A DNA stretch of 64,000 bases from Ceratorhiza oryzae-sativae (taxonomy: Eukaryota > Basidiomycota > Agaricomycetes > Cantharellales > Ceratobasidiaceae), in NCBI GenBank assembly GCA_030998015.1, contig JARWMV010000020.1, positions 124,001 through 188,000 on the forward strand, read 5' to 3'. This document shows positions 43,717 through 55,691 of the stretch, one piece after another; within the stretch, counting starts at the first letter, position 1, and each line of letters opens with the position of its first letter. Under the pieces are notes generated by a model. It saw only the letters and a list, made by a program, of their open reading frames with translations, had not been told where the DNA came from and did not search any database. The position numbers were made by a program, and so were the translations under genes.

Positions 43717-43831
43717 ACAAAGAGGTTAAGGGGTCTAGCCTGACTCAGCCTCACCTCATTGAACAATACTGAATCAGCTGAAAGGTCATTGGTTTGAGTC
43801 CAGCGCCCTTAACCTCCTCAGTGCATGAGAT
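43717..43831 (+). ncRNA. tRNA-like hairpin of B2
   Basis: The stem arms ATCTCAT/ATGAGAT and GAGGTTAAGGG/CCCTTAACCTC are fully kept, while the region between them has diverged in sequence and length from the B copy. The B-box reads GGTTTGAGTCC, a CpG to TpG change. Conservation of both arms suggests that the structure matters. Confidence 0.5.
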
Positions 43832-43885
43832 TCCTTTTGCATAAAGGATTTAAATCATGTCTCAAGGTCCCCCAAGACATGTCCA

Positions 43886-45849
43886 AAAGGGGGGGATAAT
43901 GTTATGACCTGTCAAACAGACATAACAGAGTAACCAAATATTTTTACAGATTTATGGCATTTTTCCTAAGTGGAACAAGCCATAAACAAGGTCACATGAC
44001 CTTGGTGCTTACCCAGTGCTTATGGTGGTTACCCTGAACTCACTCCAGCATTTCTCTCCCATGTTACTTGGAGCAAGGAGCAAGTTGTCATGTGACCTCA
44101 GCACTTAGCCAAGCACTTACCTAGGTGCTTACAGTGGTTACCCTGAACTTGCTCCAGCATTTCTCTCCCTTGTTACTTGGAGCAAGGAGTGAGTTGTCAT
44201 GTGACCTCAGCACTTATCCCTCAGACCTTGCATGTGTTATGGATTACTAACATTTTCTATTATTTTAGTCTGCTCTGCCAACCTCAAGCAATGCCTCTGT
44301 AATTAATTTGTGAAATACTTGAATTTGTATGTGCTCCAAATTGTACTATTTTGAGTTCTATTAAATAGTACAAATTTCCTGCTTTCTAACGCATATTTTA
44401 TTAAGTTTTTACAATAAGATCTCAGAGAGATACAGAGGTTGCAATATTTCCTCTTATCAGGAGATATCGATTACAACATCACACTGCTCATATCTTGGCA
44501 ACTGCTTACACTATCAAAGCAATCTTATGCTCTATCGATAGCTAATCTTTGGCAGTATCTGCTGCCCAAAGATTGTTGTGATCCACCTGATCCTCATGCC
44601 AGAATGGCCTGAAGATCATTAGAATCTTACTGGACCATCAATTAAGATCTAATGACTCCAGTGAGTCAGGAGAGCCTTCCAAATTGATCCAGAAGCTTCT
44701 CTGACTCACTTTATGACTCACTGAGATGTAGCCTCCATTCATTACATGTATATACTATGATAATATGATCTACAAGCCAATAGCAGGTCTCAGATGCATC
44801 AATGCCTTCAATCCACACCCTGTCTTTACTCTCTTATCCTATACTGGGTTAGGGTGTACCCCAAGTATAGCAGTACCCTCTTTTGATGATTGCACTGGCA
44901 TGCATGCATCTATTTGGCTCTGGAATGCCCTCCTCAGGGTATAAAAGCACCTCCTCTGAGGCCCTTCCAGACCACCTTCACTCCTTTACTCAACCCAGAC
45001 TGGTTATTGGTTTCCTTTTCTCTTTCTATTTCTCTTGTCTGTGTGTGATTTCTTATATAACTAGTACTGAGGAATTTAGTACCATATTAGTTATATACTG
45101 TCTGAGTCATTGTATCTTATATACAGAGATATATAAGGATACAATATTGCCTGATTGAGCATGACATTAAGTACCAGCTATTAGAGGAAATCTAAGTACC
45201 TGTAGCTGAGGAAGTACATGCATTAGGCAGCCCACCATCTATCCTATAAGCTGTTGCTTAAGTCTAATATTAAGATTAGTATCAGTTAGTCCAAGCAACT
45301 AGGGCTGAACTACATTTAAGATATTTAAGGGAACCTGACCATAGTAGTCTTGCTCTTTATACCTATAAATTAGTGAGTTTACACTGTGAAAGATTAAGAC
45401 TACCTTGAGTGTTACTTGATTGGATTGCAACTACTTTGAGCCTTCTTACTCTAGTCTAAGAAGTATTGAGTACAATTAGTGTATACTAACATATATATAT
45501 TTGCTTAAACTCTAGATATTCAAGTGTACTTTGACCCATAACAGCATGGCTCTATAAGATTCAGAGCTGCACAAACTTAAGATAAACCATTACCTAACCC
45601 ATAGTACTGTATATAACCTGTACCTACTGTGGACTGTGCTTAGATAAGACATCTGCAGCCACTGTAGCCACAGGTATATAAAGGAGGATAAAGCAAGACT
45701 GGACACCTCAGCTTGCTTTATCTTGTCAACCACCATAGACCATAGCAAACACCATAACTAGAACACTCAATACATACCACATAACACCAAATTGTCAATG
45801 CAGCCACTACTTGAGTGTTCTGCAAGGGAGCATCCAGATGGTCACAACA
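43886..45849 (+). repeat. Polypurine tract and 3' LTR of B2, split by a solo LTR
   Basis: After AAAAGGGGGGGATAA the LTR starts at 43,900 (TGTTATGACCTGTC). It has two of the tandem units, is interrupted by the solo LTR 44,235-45,543, and resumes at 45,549 with the TATA region (GGTATATAAAGG), ending GGTCACAACA at 45,849. It matches the B LTR with CpG decay. Host-like sequence follows. Confidence 0.88.
44235..45543 (+). repeat. Solo 1.3-kb LTR in the B2 LTR
   Basis: A 1,309-bp plus-strand LTR with a perfect 5-bp duplication GCATG (44,230-44,234 and 45,544-45,548). It is nearly identical to the solo LTR 41,359-42,666, so the two probably inserted in the same period. Confidence 0.95.
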
Positions 45850-47170
45850 TGCAAGACTAAAGTGGTGGACAAAGAGAAGAAAATGATGCTTAGCCACAAG
45901 ACCTTTGATTGTGGCTCATGACAGAACTGAGATAATTGAAGTGTTTTCTTTTCCATGTTCTCTTTTCCTCTTTTCTATATTTTCTCTTCTGTGTTTCCTA
46001 CTCTAATATATCTTTTGTGACTTTTCAAACTGCCTTCTGATGTAAAGTTCTTGGTCATGAATCAAAGTCTCTTAAGCTGGTCTAACCAACATCAACTGTT
46101 GAAAAGTTAGCCCATAGTGTCTACAAGGCCTAAAGTTCATTAATCACAATACTGCCATCTGTTATTAAATTGTTTGTAGCAGCAATTAAAGCAATTCATG
46201 ACATTTGATAGCATACAACAAGTGGTGTAACATGTTTGTGTGTTTTGGTTAAGGAAGAGTACAGAGCAATAGGACAAAATAGTAAGCCTGATAGTGAAGA
46301 CAAGCAACATGAGACAACAAGGGGAAGAGCAAGTGGAGGGTGCAGTGACATTGGCAAACAAGGAAAAGGAAGTGGAGAGGATGAGCATTGACCCTGTGTA
46401 AAAAGTAAGAAAAACTGTGACTGGATCATGGACGCTTCTGCTGAATGCTCACTTAGGAAGGCAGGAGAGGAGGGAAAGCATGTCTCGCCTGCATATAAAG
46501 AACGCTGGGAAAGCTCCATTTACATGTTGCCTGCTCTGCACACACTTTGAATGGGGAAAGTGCAAAGGAAGAACCTACAGTTATCTGTGGGAAAACGAGG
46601 TGGAAATTAGAAGAAACGACTCACCGTTGAGCCATTGTTGATCCAAGGGAGAACGCAACAAACACGGCCAGTTTTACGTCTGGGGGAAACGATCGAAAGA
46701 GGCCGAAAGGGGTAGGCTGTTTGATTAGGTTTTGGTCAGGGGGAACCCCATGATTATGCTGAGCATTTTCGCCTGGGAAAGGTCTGTCAGTAGGTTAAAT
46801 AAAAGTCGGCCAATTTTACAAGTCTTTTTGCCTGAGAAAATCCTCGGGGAGAGTCGAGGGTTTGCCTTTGGAGAGACAGGTGGGAAGTTGCCGGAAAAGG
46901 CTTACGTTCTCCTGGCGCTCATTGAGCATTGACCCTAGCGAAAGCGCCCGGAGCTTTTGCTCCCAAAAAGCCGGACTGTTCTCCGTATGGGTAATGTTGA
47001 GAGAATGATGTAAGCACGGTGAGGCTTGTCCCAATCTTTGCTGGCCAGAAAACCTGCTGATAACAAGCAGGGTTGTTCAAAGGTTTCCACGAGCGGAAGG
47101 TATAGGAAATCCGTGTCTGTGTTTCGCCCATTACTCATACATTCCTTGCCCAGGAAATCCCTCATCCCCC
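45850..47170. other. Host intergenic sequence
   Basis: CpG-poor AT-rich sequence up to about 46,400, then normal host composition. Only short open frames occur and none has a recognisable motif. The phrase GAGCATTGACCCT recurs near 46,382 and 46,922 for no evident reason. This stretch would contain the 3' region of the SRA gene. Confidence 0.5.
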
Positions 47171-49042
47171 CTAGAGTAATTTGGCCTGAATTCGAGCACG
47201 TGACGTAAAGGAACGGCACGCGTAGCGTGCCGATCCCCAATAGAAACGACGATCTTGTTCAGCAGTCACCAATCGGACCTTGAAACAAGCAAACGTTACA
47301 TATATACATATAATCGATTTCGGTAATAGCACAACAGCGAGACGATAAGAACACTTGAACCAAGGACAGGAATAGATAAAGATATATACAATCGACCAAG
47401 AGAGAGGAGCCATCATCAAATGCAATTCCACCCCTGCATAAGCTTTACGCCGCCCGCCCCTCTTGGGTGCAGCCTTTTTCACAGGTGTGACCTTTATAGT
47501 GGCTGGAGTCTTTGTACGCTTGGCTGGAGGGCCACCTTCGTCTTCGTCTCCTTCTTCGTCCTCGGGAGGAACATTCTCCTTGGCCGATTCTTCCCCAGCA
47601 GTCTCGGTCTCCGCTTCAGACTCATCGTTCCCATCCTCCGATTCAGCCTCCTCAGCTTCCTCTTCGTCGTCATCGCCAGCGCCCCGCTCGGGGATCGGCG
47701 GCTGTCCAGGAACACGCTAAGACAATGTCAGTGATCTCATCGCGGGGCTGACGTGTTCCGCCCTCAAGACCGAACCAACAAAAAAAAACACGCCGACTGA
47801 CCCTAAACGCAAATTTGCACACTTTGAACCGACCCGGGTTGTTCCCAGGTTCCATCCACGCCTTTTCGACGACGTAGATCCCATCGTAGCGGTACCCAGT
47901 TCGCGGAGCGTATTTGCTCGGGAGTTTGAACCCTCGGATGACGCGAACGGGCTTTTTGGTTTGAGACGAGATCTGAAAATGGTCAGGTGTCAGGCGGCGA
48001 ATGAGAGCTAGAAGAGTCCGTACCAGAAGAGCCTTGTTGAACGAGTTTTCAAACGTCTGGTGCGACGACTGTGGAGCTGTGCGAAGCTAGGCATGTATTG
48101 TTGGTGCGAATCGGGATAATAATAGACGAGAAGCGCACATTCTTCGGATTGGCCTTGGTTCCTTTGAGATCGCGTCCACCCGACCCTGTATATGTACTGC
48201 CGTTGTTCCAAATTAGCATAACCACATTTAGACGGAATGGGAATAGGGACATACAAGGCTTCTCCCATATCAACATCGTCGTCGTATCCTGCCATTCAAC
48301 ATTAGGAGGAAAATCATTTATGCGAACGAGCAACAGCTCACCTCCACTCAGGGCGACACTATAAGCGCCTTCCGATCCGCCCGAAATGCCAGCGACAAAC
48401 GGTGCGTGGATGGCAGCAGCCGAACATTCAGCCCGAGTCTCCCACCAGGTGCCGATGCGCACTCCAGGAATCAGTCCAAACGTTTTCCTATATGGCCAAC
48501 GCTGAGCACCACGGACGATGATATACTATGCGACCATCTACTCACGGATCATGAATTCGTCCAACGAGCCTGTTGACCCTGCCTTTGCCTCCACGCTCGC
48601 CCTCCGCATCGTCGTCGCCGCTGTCATCTTCGTCCCATCGTTTGCCCGGTCGAGAGAGGATGACGGGCTCCTTGGAACGATCGACAATGTTCTCCCCGTC
48701 GCGGGCGTACGATACCTGGGGCTTTGCCGCGTTGCGCGCGCTGCGACGGGTGCCCAGTCCAGACCGAGTCGGTGCAACATCGGCCGTTTCTGCTGCCTCG
48801 CGCGTATCGTCCGCAGCCGACGCGACAGGTTTAGGCGCCTTTTTGGATCTGCCTGCGTTCTTGTTCTTGACTCCCCTCGAGACAGCCGGGACCATCTCGA
48901 GCGCACGGATCGCAAGCGCGTCTCCCGGCGAAACCGAAACATCCGCCACGCCCATCAGCCCCATCAGCGTCTCCTGGTTCCTCTTGATGTTTTCCAGCTG
49001 GATTTTTTCATATTCAGACAGTCCTCCGAGTTGGGCGGGCAT
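47171..49042 (-). CDS. SRA-YDG domain protein (UHRF1-like methyl-cytosine reader)
   Basis: Seven exons (49,042-48,546; 48,487-48,342; 48,288-48,255; 48,196-48,139; 48,086-48,024; 47,972-47,802; 47,716-47,171) join in frame through GT-AG introns of 51-85 bp to about 504 residues. The SRA domain spans about residues 166-331: FGLIPGVRIGTWWETR, SGGYDDDVDMGEAFTYTGSG, GRDLKGTKANPKN, KKPVRVIRGFKLPSKYAP and GYRYDGIYVVEKAW. In UHRF1 the Tyr/Asp-rich loop holds a flipped 5-methylcytosine in hemimethylated CpG. The N-terminus is a charged linker without PHD or Tudor motifs; the C-terminus is acidic then basic, without a RING. The last 60 codons look like read-through, so the true stop may differ. It is nuclear by family. 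Confidence 0.88.
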
Positions 49043-49113
49043 CGTGCGAGTAGATGGGACGACCGGGCGAGGTGAGTGTTGTTTGTTTGTGAAAGGACAC
49101 GGTCACCTGACCT

Positions 49114-49144
<31 letters not shown>

Positions 49145-49320
49145 GCATTCAATTTTAACGAGCTACATGAACACATCGGTCAAACCGCTCGGGACACAGT
49201 CCGGGAAACAAGAAGAAGCAGCCCTAAGGGCGGGGGACATCAGCGAGGCAGGAGAAATAACAGGGGCGTGAACAGGGGGGGTAAAAAAGTAGGGCCCGAA
49301 GGCAACACGGACGCGACAAA

Positions 49321-52300
49321 CTAAATAGTAACCGAGTCGGTATAGTTAATTTTACGGAAAGCAGAGGTAAGTTTCAGGAAAGTGGCCATAACCCGAAGGC
49401 CCGAGATGGTGCCGAACAGGTCGGAAAGAAGCAGAGGCTTGGAGGCCTTGCGTAGGATGTGACGGCGCGTGTCCCACAGCGTGCACTCCCTGAGCACGTG
49501 CGAGATCGTCTGCCTGGTCTGGAAATCGCATTGACATTCCGCCATATTGCCCCCCGGCGGCGGTGACGTGAGGTTGAAACGGTCGTAGTAGTCCCCAAAG
49601 AACCCGTGACCGAGGATGATCTGGATGAGGCGGCAGTGTATGGCCCTCTCTCCCGTATACCCAGTATGGAAATTGTGAAGTTTCCAGGTCGGGGCGCGAT
49701 TGAGTGAGATCCGTACATGATCGGAGTGGGGTTCGGACTTCCACCTCTGTCCCCAGCGTGCGACGGCTCTGGATTTGGCCCTGGCCTTGGCCCAAGCTAT
49801 GGTGCGGCTGAACAGAGGGGTGGGCGTTAGGGAAGTCGCTTTGAGCGCTAGCGTGTCTGCTCGCTCGTTGCCTGCAATTTTTGCGTGTCCTTTGACCCAT
49901 TGGACTGTGATGGTGAGGTCAGGGTGGGTCCTTAGGAGGTCGTCGACAGCGTTGCGGAAGATGATGGAGGCGGCTGGGCTGTATGCGTGGAGAGGCTGGT
50001 GATGGTCTGGACCGACCGCCGCAAGGTTATCTGAGGAGAAGAGCACGTGTCGGACTGGTGAGTTGTGGGATGGGTTATGCACTAGAGCCGACGCTCGCTT
50101 GGCAGCGTAGCCAGAGCCATCATTTCCGCATCATAGACGTCGGAGTGTCGCCCAAGACTTAGCAGGCCCGTAGCGACCTCTTCACTAAACCTGGAAATGG
50201 AGAACCCGCAGCCGACCCGTCGAACGTTGCGAAGGATCCGTCTAGACCCATCACTGAACACGAGGAGGAACCGTCCGATTGGGCTGTGCTGATGCGATTC
50301 TTGGCTGCCTCGAGGAAGATCCTTCGTTCGTCCTCAGACGAGCCGTGGGTGGGGAAGAGGGTGCGAAGTCGGGATGGCCAAGGGTGGGGCAGCTCCCATG
50401 GAGGCGCCAGGTAGGGTGTGGTGAATTCGGCATCTGGGTGGGACATCCCTGCCAGGTGGTGTATAATGGTGGTTTTGGTGGGGGGCGGCTGAGGGGTGTC
50501 TGGGCAGTGTGTATCCCAGTTGGCAGGCAACCGTTTGGCAACCTCAGAGTGGGCGGGAGGCGGCGGAGGCGCACGGCGGCGTTCTCGGAGAGGCGGTGAA
50601 GCGTGATGGCCATGGGGGGGATGGAGGCCACATGTTCCATGGCCGAGACCGGCGAGGTTCGGAAAGCCCCGAGTAGCCACCGAAGGCCTGAGTTCTGGGC
50701 GCGCGTGAGGGGTTCGATGAGGGCTTTTTGCTTGATGCCTGTGTACCATATGGTGGAGCCGTACGTTAGGATGGGGATGACGCAAGCTCGGTATAGTAGG
50801 CGGGCGTGTTTGACTTTGATGCCTCGGATGGAGTTGGCTGTGACCCGCAGGCCGGCGATGGCTGACATTGCCTTGGTGGCCATTTTCCTGACGTGTTCTT
50901 TCCATTGGAGACAGCGGTCGAGCCAAAAGCCCCAGCGACGAATACACGCCTTAGCATGGACCCATTGGGTGGGGGACCCTGGGGGGGCAAGGTCGATGCC
51001 GGGGTTGGTGGCGGTGTCTTTCTTTTGAGAGGCGAAGTGGATGAGGTCGCACTTCTCTAGTTCGAATGACAAACCCAGTTTCCGTAATATGGATGTGGCA
51101 GTGCCGACGGCTTCCTGGATGATCTCGACATTTGTGTTGATAGAGTGCGATGGGCGAGGATCGTGAAGTCGTCGACGTAGCCCTTGATGTCCACATTCGG
51201 TTCGGCTGCCATGGTAAGCAGAGGGGTAGGAGTAGATAGAACTGAGGATTGGCGAGAGCGGGGAGCCCTGCGGAATCCCGATGGGGGCGATAGACAGAGA
51301 GTCACAGAGAACAGATCAATACGGAATTGTACAGTACGATCAGAGAAGTAAGAGCGCAGCCAATTACAGATATTCACAGAGAAGCCAATCTAGAGAGAAT
51401 GCGGAGTAAGAGAGAGTGATTGACGTTATGAAGTAACCTTTGATATCGAGAGTGAGGAGGGAGACTTTTTGTTGATTTTTCCAATAACTTTGGATGTCGT
51501 GAACCATAGCGAGACCAGCATCATACAAGAAGAGCAATCACGGCCACCGAACTGAGAGAAAGGGACAAGAGTAAATTTGCCGACTTCGAACAGGATTCTA
51601 GTAGTAATGATTTTTTCCAGACATTTACTGAGGGTTTCGAGCAGAGAGATGGGACGGTACGAATTGGGATTGGACATGTCGATTTTCCGGGGTTTGGGGA
51701 TGACGGACACCACGGCATTACGCAAGCAAGTAGGTTGAACGCCCAGATCCAAGCAGCCGTTGTAGAGTTTGATGAAAGCCTCGGTACCAGCTCGAACGCC
51801 CATTTGAGAACTCGGTAGTTCGAGCCAAAGGCTCCAGGGGCGGAGGTGTTCGATGACCGTGATAATGCCTCATGGATCTCCTCCCTTGTGATCGGTGGTG
51901 AGCACGAGTTTCCTGCGGGTGGGATGCAATCAATGCACGACATGTCCACCTCAGGAGGTACCGTTGGGAAGAATGCCTTCTGAAAAGCAATAGATTGAGC
52001 GTTAGTGGTGTTTCGCAAAGCCTGTCTCAGTGCGGATGGGAGGAGTCTTGGTGATACGTTTACCGTTGGACCATTGACACATGCGAAAAGCGCCGGCATC
52101 TGAGCACATTATAGCAACGCAGCGGGTCCGCGTGTTGACGTCGTGCAGCTCGGATCGCCCTCCGGACCTCCCCTCGGAGTTTTGCGCGTTCGTCAGGGTC
52201 GTCCCCACGTTTGCAGTATTGCACTAGTAGACGGACCGCAGAGGTGCAGTCGTCATTCCACCAGGGTGCTCGCCTAGCCCTATTGCCTACTCGCGCCTTC

Positions 52301-53269
52301 GGCATGGACTTCTCGATGGCAATCTTCATGGCCCTCATGATGCTGAGTGCCCCGTTTTGGCAATCGTTGCCCGATAGGTAGGACTCTGGAGGAGGTGTGG
52401 CTTCGAAAGCCCGGGTGAACGCATCAACCCACTTCTCAAAGTTCTCCTTGTCGTCCACGATCTGATATTGGTAGAGTTTGGGTTGGGGGGTGAAAGCGGG
52501 GGTTTCTTGGATGTTGATCGTCCAAGTGATCGCGTTATGGTCCGACCCAACACTGAGTGCCTGAACGCTATCCCAGTCAATGACTAGGTCAGTGTCGTGA
52601 GCAGGTCTGTTAGTGAGGGTGAGGTCGATAACGGAGTCACGCTGGCCCCCATGTCCTCGCCGAGTCGGTACATACTTGTCCTGTTTAGGATAGAAATTTC
52701 ATTAGTGAGGATCCATTCCGCCAGATCACTCGCCGGTCCAGAGGTGGAGCCTGGGACCCCATCTTCCAGGGACCAGAGCTCGTGGTGGAGGTTGAAGTCC
52801 CCGGCATAAATGCACGGGTTCCCCAAGTCAGGCGGGGTCTCTAAAAGGGTGGTGAGTCCTTCCTTGGCTGTGGAGCCGTGGAAGTAGAGGTTAGTAACGG
52901 TGCAAAGTGAGCCATAAATACGGAAGTCAATAGCGAGCAGATGCATGGAGGGGGGGTACAGGGCGAGAAAGAGTAGTCCAGCCATCTTAGACCCTTGCGC
53001 ACGTATGTGACGACAGAGGGGCCGACCGCGAGGTGCGGCATGCCACGATGGACACACCACCATTCACCGCTGTTGACGGTGCCATAGATAATAGACGGGG
53101 ACGTGTGATCGTCCCCAATACGGCCCCACCAGGGGTCCTGAATAAGCAAAATAGAATACTCGTTATACGTGTCACTGTTTAGGATGGCGTGTGTGCGGGC
53201 GTTCGATTTGGCAACATTGAGTTGTAGGACTCGAACATGTTTGCCTTGTGTTACGCCGTCGTCATTCAT
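49321..53269 (-). pseudogene. LINE ORF2: endonuclease, reverse transcriptase, RNase H, CCHC
   Basis: The start ATG at 53,269 overlaps the ORF1 stop as ATGA. The APE-type endonuclease begins VRVLQLNVAKSNART with ILLIQDPWWG, and has YAGDFNLHHELW near 52,800. The RT shows VVSVIPKPRK, SYRPISLL, IPQGSPLSP and the active-site GYVDDF near 51,180. RNase H shows FSSDNLAAVG and VKGHAKIAGNERADTLA (near 49,870), followed by a final cysteine motif (CQCDFQTRQTISHVLREC). Frame changes near 52,980, 52,580, 52,080, 51,800, 51,440, 51,150 and 50,180 mean it cannot be translated as one protein. Confidence 0.88.
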
Positions 53270-55662
53270 TCGATCTCCTGTTCGATGGTGGCCTGAGACG
53301 TCGGGACAACTTCATTAGAGAGAGCAGGCTCGATCTCCATTTCAGTTTCATCACTAGTCTCTTGTGGGGCGGCTACGGTGACTGGCGGGACCGAGGTCTC
53401 GGCGGCGGGCATGGTGGCGGGTGCTGGGTCGGGGATCGCATTGGGGGCGATCAACTTGGAGATTGGGATGCGGAACCGCTTGCGGGCTGGACACTCGTGG
53501 GAGAGCGCCTGGTGTGTCCCTTCACAGTTAGCGCACTTGTATGGGTGGGGGCATTTCGCCTTAGGGTCGGTTTTATCGATCTTGCATTGTTGGCAGCGAT
53601 AACGGTGGTTTTTGGTCTCGTGGTTGAGTCCGCAATCGCCGCATCGAACACGTTCTCGGCAGACACGTGCGTTGTGGTCGAGGCGTTGGCAGTTCGTGCA
53701 CCCTTGGAGTAGGGGCTTTTCTTTCCATTCCTCGACTGACACTTTACTACCAAACATGTGAGTGATGTTAGCGCAGACATCTCGGGTTTGAATATCGTCC
53801 TCCATCTCAAAAGCGAAGGTGACAGAGGAGTGTACCCCCATCATGTTCTCGGCTTTGGTAATCCACCGAGGATTGCGGGTGACGGTGATGAGCTCCATGA
53901 TCGGGTTGTTGCGTTTGAGTTCGTCGAAGAGTTCGGTTTCGTTGAATCGGCGGATGCCGCATCGCCTAGTCCAGGGGTACCCGGCGGATGATGACCTTAC
54001 CCCACGGGCGGTCCTTATTGGCTGTGGAGCCTTTAGGGAGGCCGCAGGCATCAGCTATCTCGCTTTCGACCTTTCTGAACTCTTCGATGCGAGCGCCGGG
54101 TTTGAATTGGAGTATAAGATTGCCTTTGACGTTGAATTCGGCGCCAACGATCCTCAGGCTGGGCGCCTTTGTCTCGCATATAATCCCGATATTCTTGTAC
54201 ATGATGAAGGAGCCGAGTTTGCGGAAGGGCCCTTTGTCTTGTACGAAGAAGACGAACCGGTCGTTCTCCTCGATCTTGCGTGTCGGAGCCGACTTGGGAG
54301 TGGCCGCAGGTTGGGGTAAGTTCTTGGCAGCAGATGCAGCTTCCGCGAACGAGACTTTGGCCTTGCCCTTGCCTGCCCCTGCTAGCTTCGCACTCGGGCC
54401 GTCATCGACAGCCTTTGGCATAGCCGGCAAACAGTTTGGTTCGGGTGCTTTCGCCTCGGCCGCCAGGGCCTTGACTACGGCGGCCTTAGTAGCGTTGGCT
54501 AGTCTTTTGGCGCGTTTCATCTGGTTTTTGGATAGGGTGGCGGGAACTGGTGGCTCGTCTGGCGTTTCGGGCATGGTCGCTTGTTTCTCGGGCTTTTCGT
54601 CCGGCTTGGGGGCGTGGATAGAGGTGCTCGTTCCGAAGAATTCATCGCCGTCCTCCATCATAGTTTCGAGGTCCTCGAGATCTTCAGGGCTTGGCTGAGA
54701 GATGATCGTGGGCCCATCGGCGGGGGTGGCGAGCGTCGGGTTCCAGTTGGCGTCGAGGGCCCCGGGCTCTCGTGTGGCACCTGGAATGGGAACCCTCATC
54801 TCGAGGTTAGATAAGCGTTCGTTCATGTCAAGCATAGTGTCGTAGACGAGTTGCAGGGTGGCTGGGGTGCCAACCCGCTTTACCTTGGTTCCGTTGACCT
54901 CGTAATCTTTGTCGAAGAGGCCGTAGCCCCGGTTGGAAGCCTCGATGGCTGTGTCTAACAGGGCCTCCGCGTGGCGGTGACCATGAGGCGGTAGTCCTCG
55001 AGGAGTTGGAAATTATTCTCGAAGACCTTAGCCGTAGGGTTGAGGTCTTTATCGTGGAGGTAGTCGGTGAAGTGCCCTTCGAGGCGGTCGAGTAAAGTCC
55101 CCAGGACGTCGAGGACGGTGTTGTTGGTGGGGTGTGTATTGATCTTTGTATGCGCTACCGATCCTGCCCTATAGACATAGTCGAGTAGCCCATTGTGAAG
55201 GCCGAGGTCTGGAAGTTGGGAGAGACGGAGTTCGCTTTCCGTCCAGTTGCGGCACGGGTCGCTCGGGAGGGTTGTGGCGGGACCTCGAACTGGAGAGTTC
55301 GTGGTGCTACCCGCGATGCTAGCTTTAGGGGTGGGGGTGTTATCATGGTTAGTGAGGTTGCGGGCAGTAAAGGTGAAGTCGTCCGATCCAGCGCGCGAAC
55401 CAGTTCGCGACCGTACGGACATATGGGAGTCGGAGCCTGAGTCAGAGTCACTTAAGTTAGAGGAGAGGCTGCGTCGAATCTTTTCTGGGGTTTTGGCGTT
55501 ATAGGCAGCAATACGAGAGGAAGAGACGGAGACAGCGCGCTCGCGAATTTCGCGGGTGCGTTTACGAGTAACAGGACCAGAAAGAGGAGGGCTAGAGAGA
55601 TCAAATTTGAAGCTGGAGAGTGCTGGGACGTCGATAATACCTTTGCCTAGGTTGTCGGTCAT
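53266..55662 (-). pseudogene. LINE ORF1: gag-like RNA-binding protein with CCHC knuckles
   Basis: The likely ATG is at 55,662 (MTDNLGKGIIDVP). The frame holds to about 54,960, shifts, continues to 53,966, shifts again, and ends at TGA 53,266. Low-complexity Ser/Ala/Pro regions are followed by a conserved segment (KVIIRRVPL ... FNETELFDELKRNNP) and three zinc knuckles: CTNCQRLDHNARVC, CGDCGLNHETKNH and CANCEGTHQALSHEC. Proteins of this type bind LINE RNA and accompany target-primed reverse transcription. Confidence 0.85.
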
Positions 55663-55691
55663 GGTGGTCGTCGTCGTCACCTGACCTGACT

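Larger units (their letters stand above)
49118..55675 (-). mobile_element. Tad1-like LINE, apparently full length, 6.56 kb
   Basis: The element runs on the minus strand from 55,675 to a 3' poly-A seen as 27-28 T at 49,117-49,144. It is flanked by a 16-bp duplication GTCACCTGACCTGACT (49,102-49,117 and 55,676-55,691). It has ORF1 with CCHC knuckles and ORF2 with endonuclease, RT, RNase H and a final CCHC, the layout of Tad1-clade fungal LINEs. Frameshifts break both. It sits 60-75 bp upstream of the SRA start codon, on the same strand. Confidence 0.92.
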
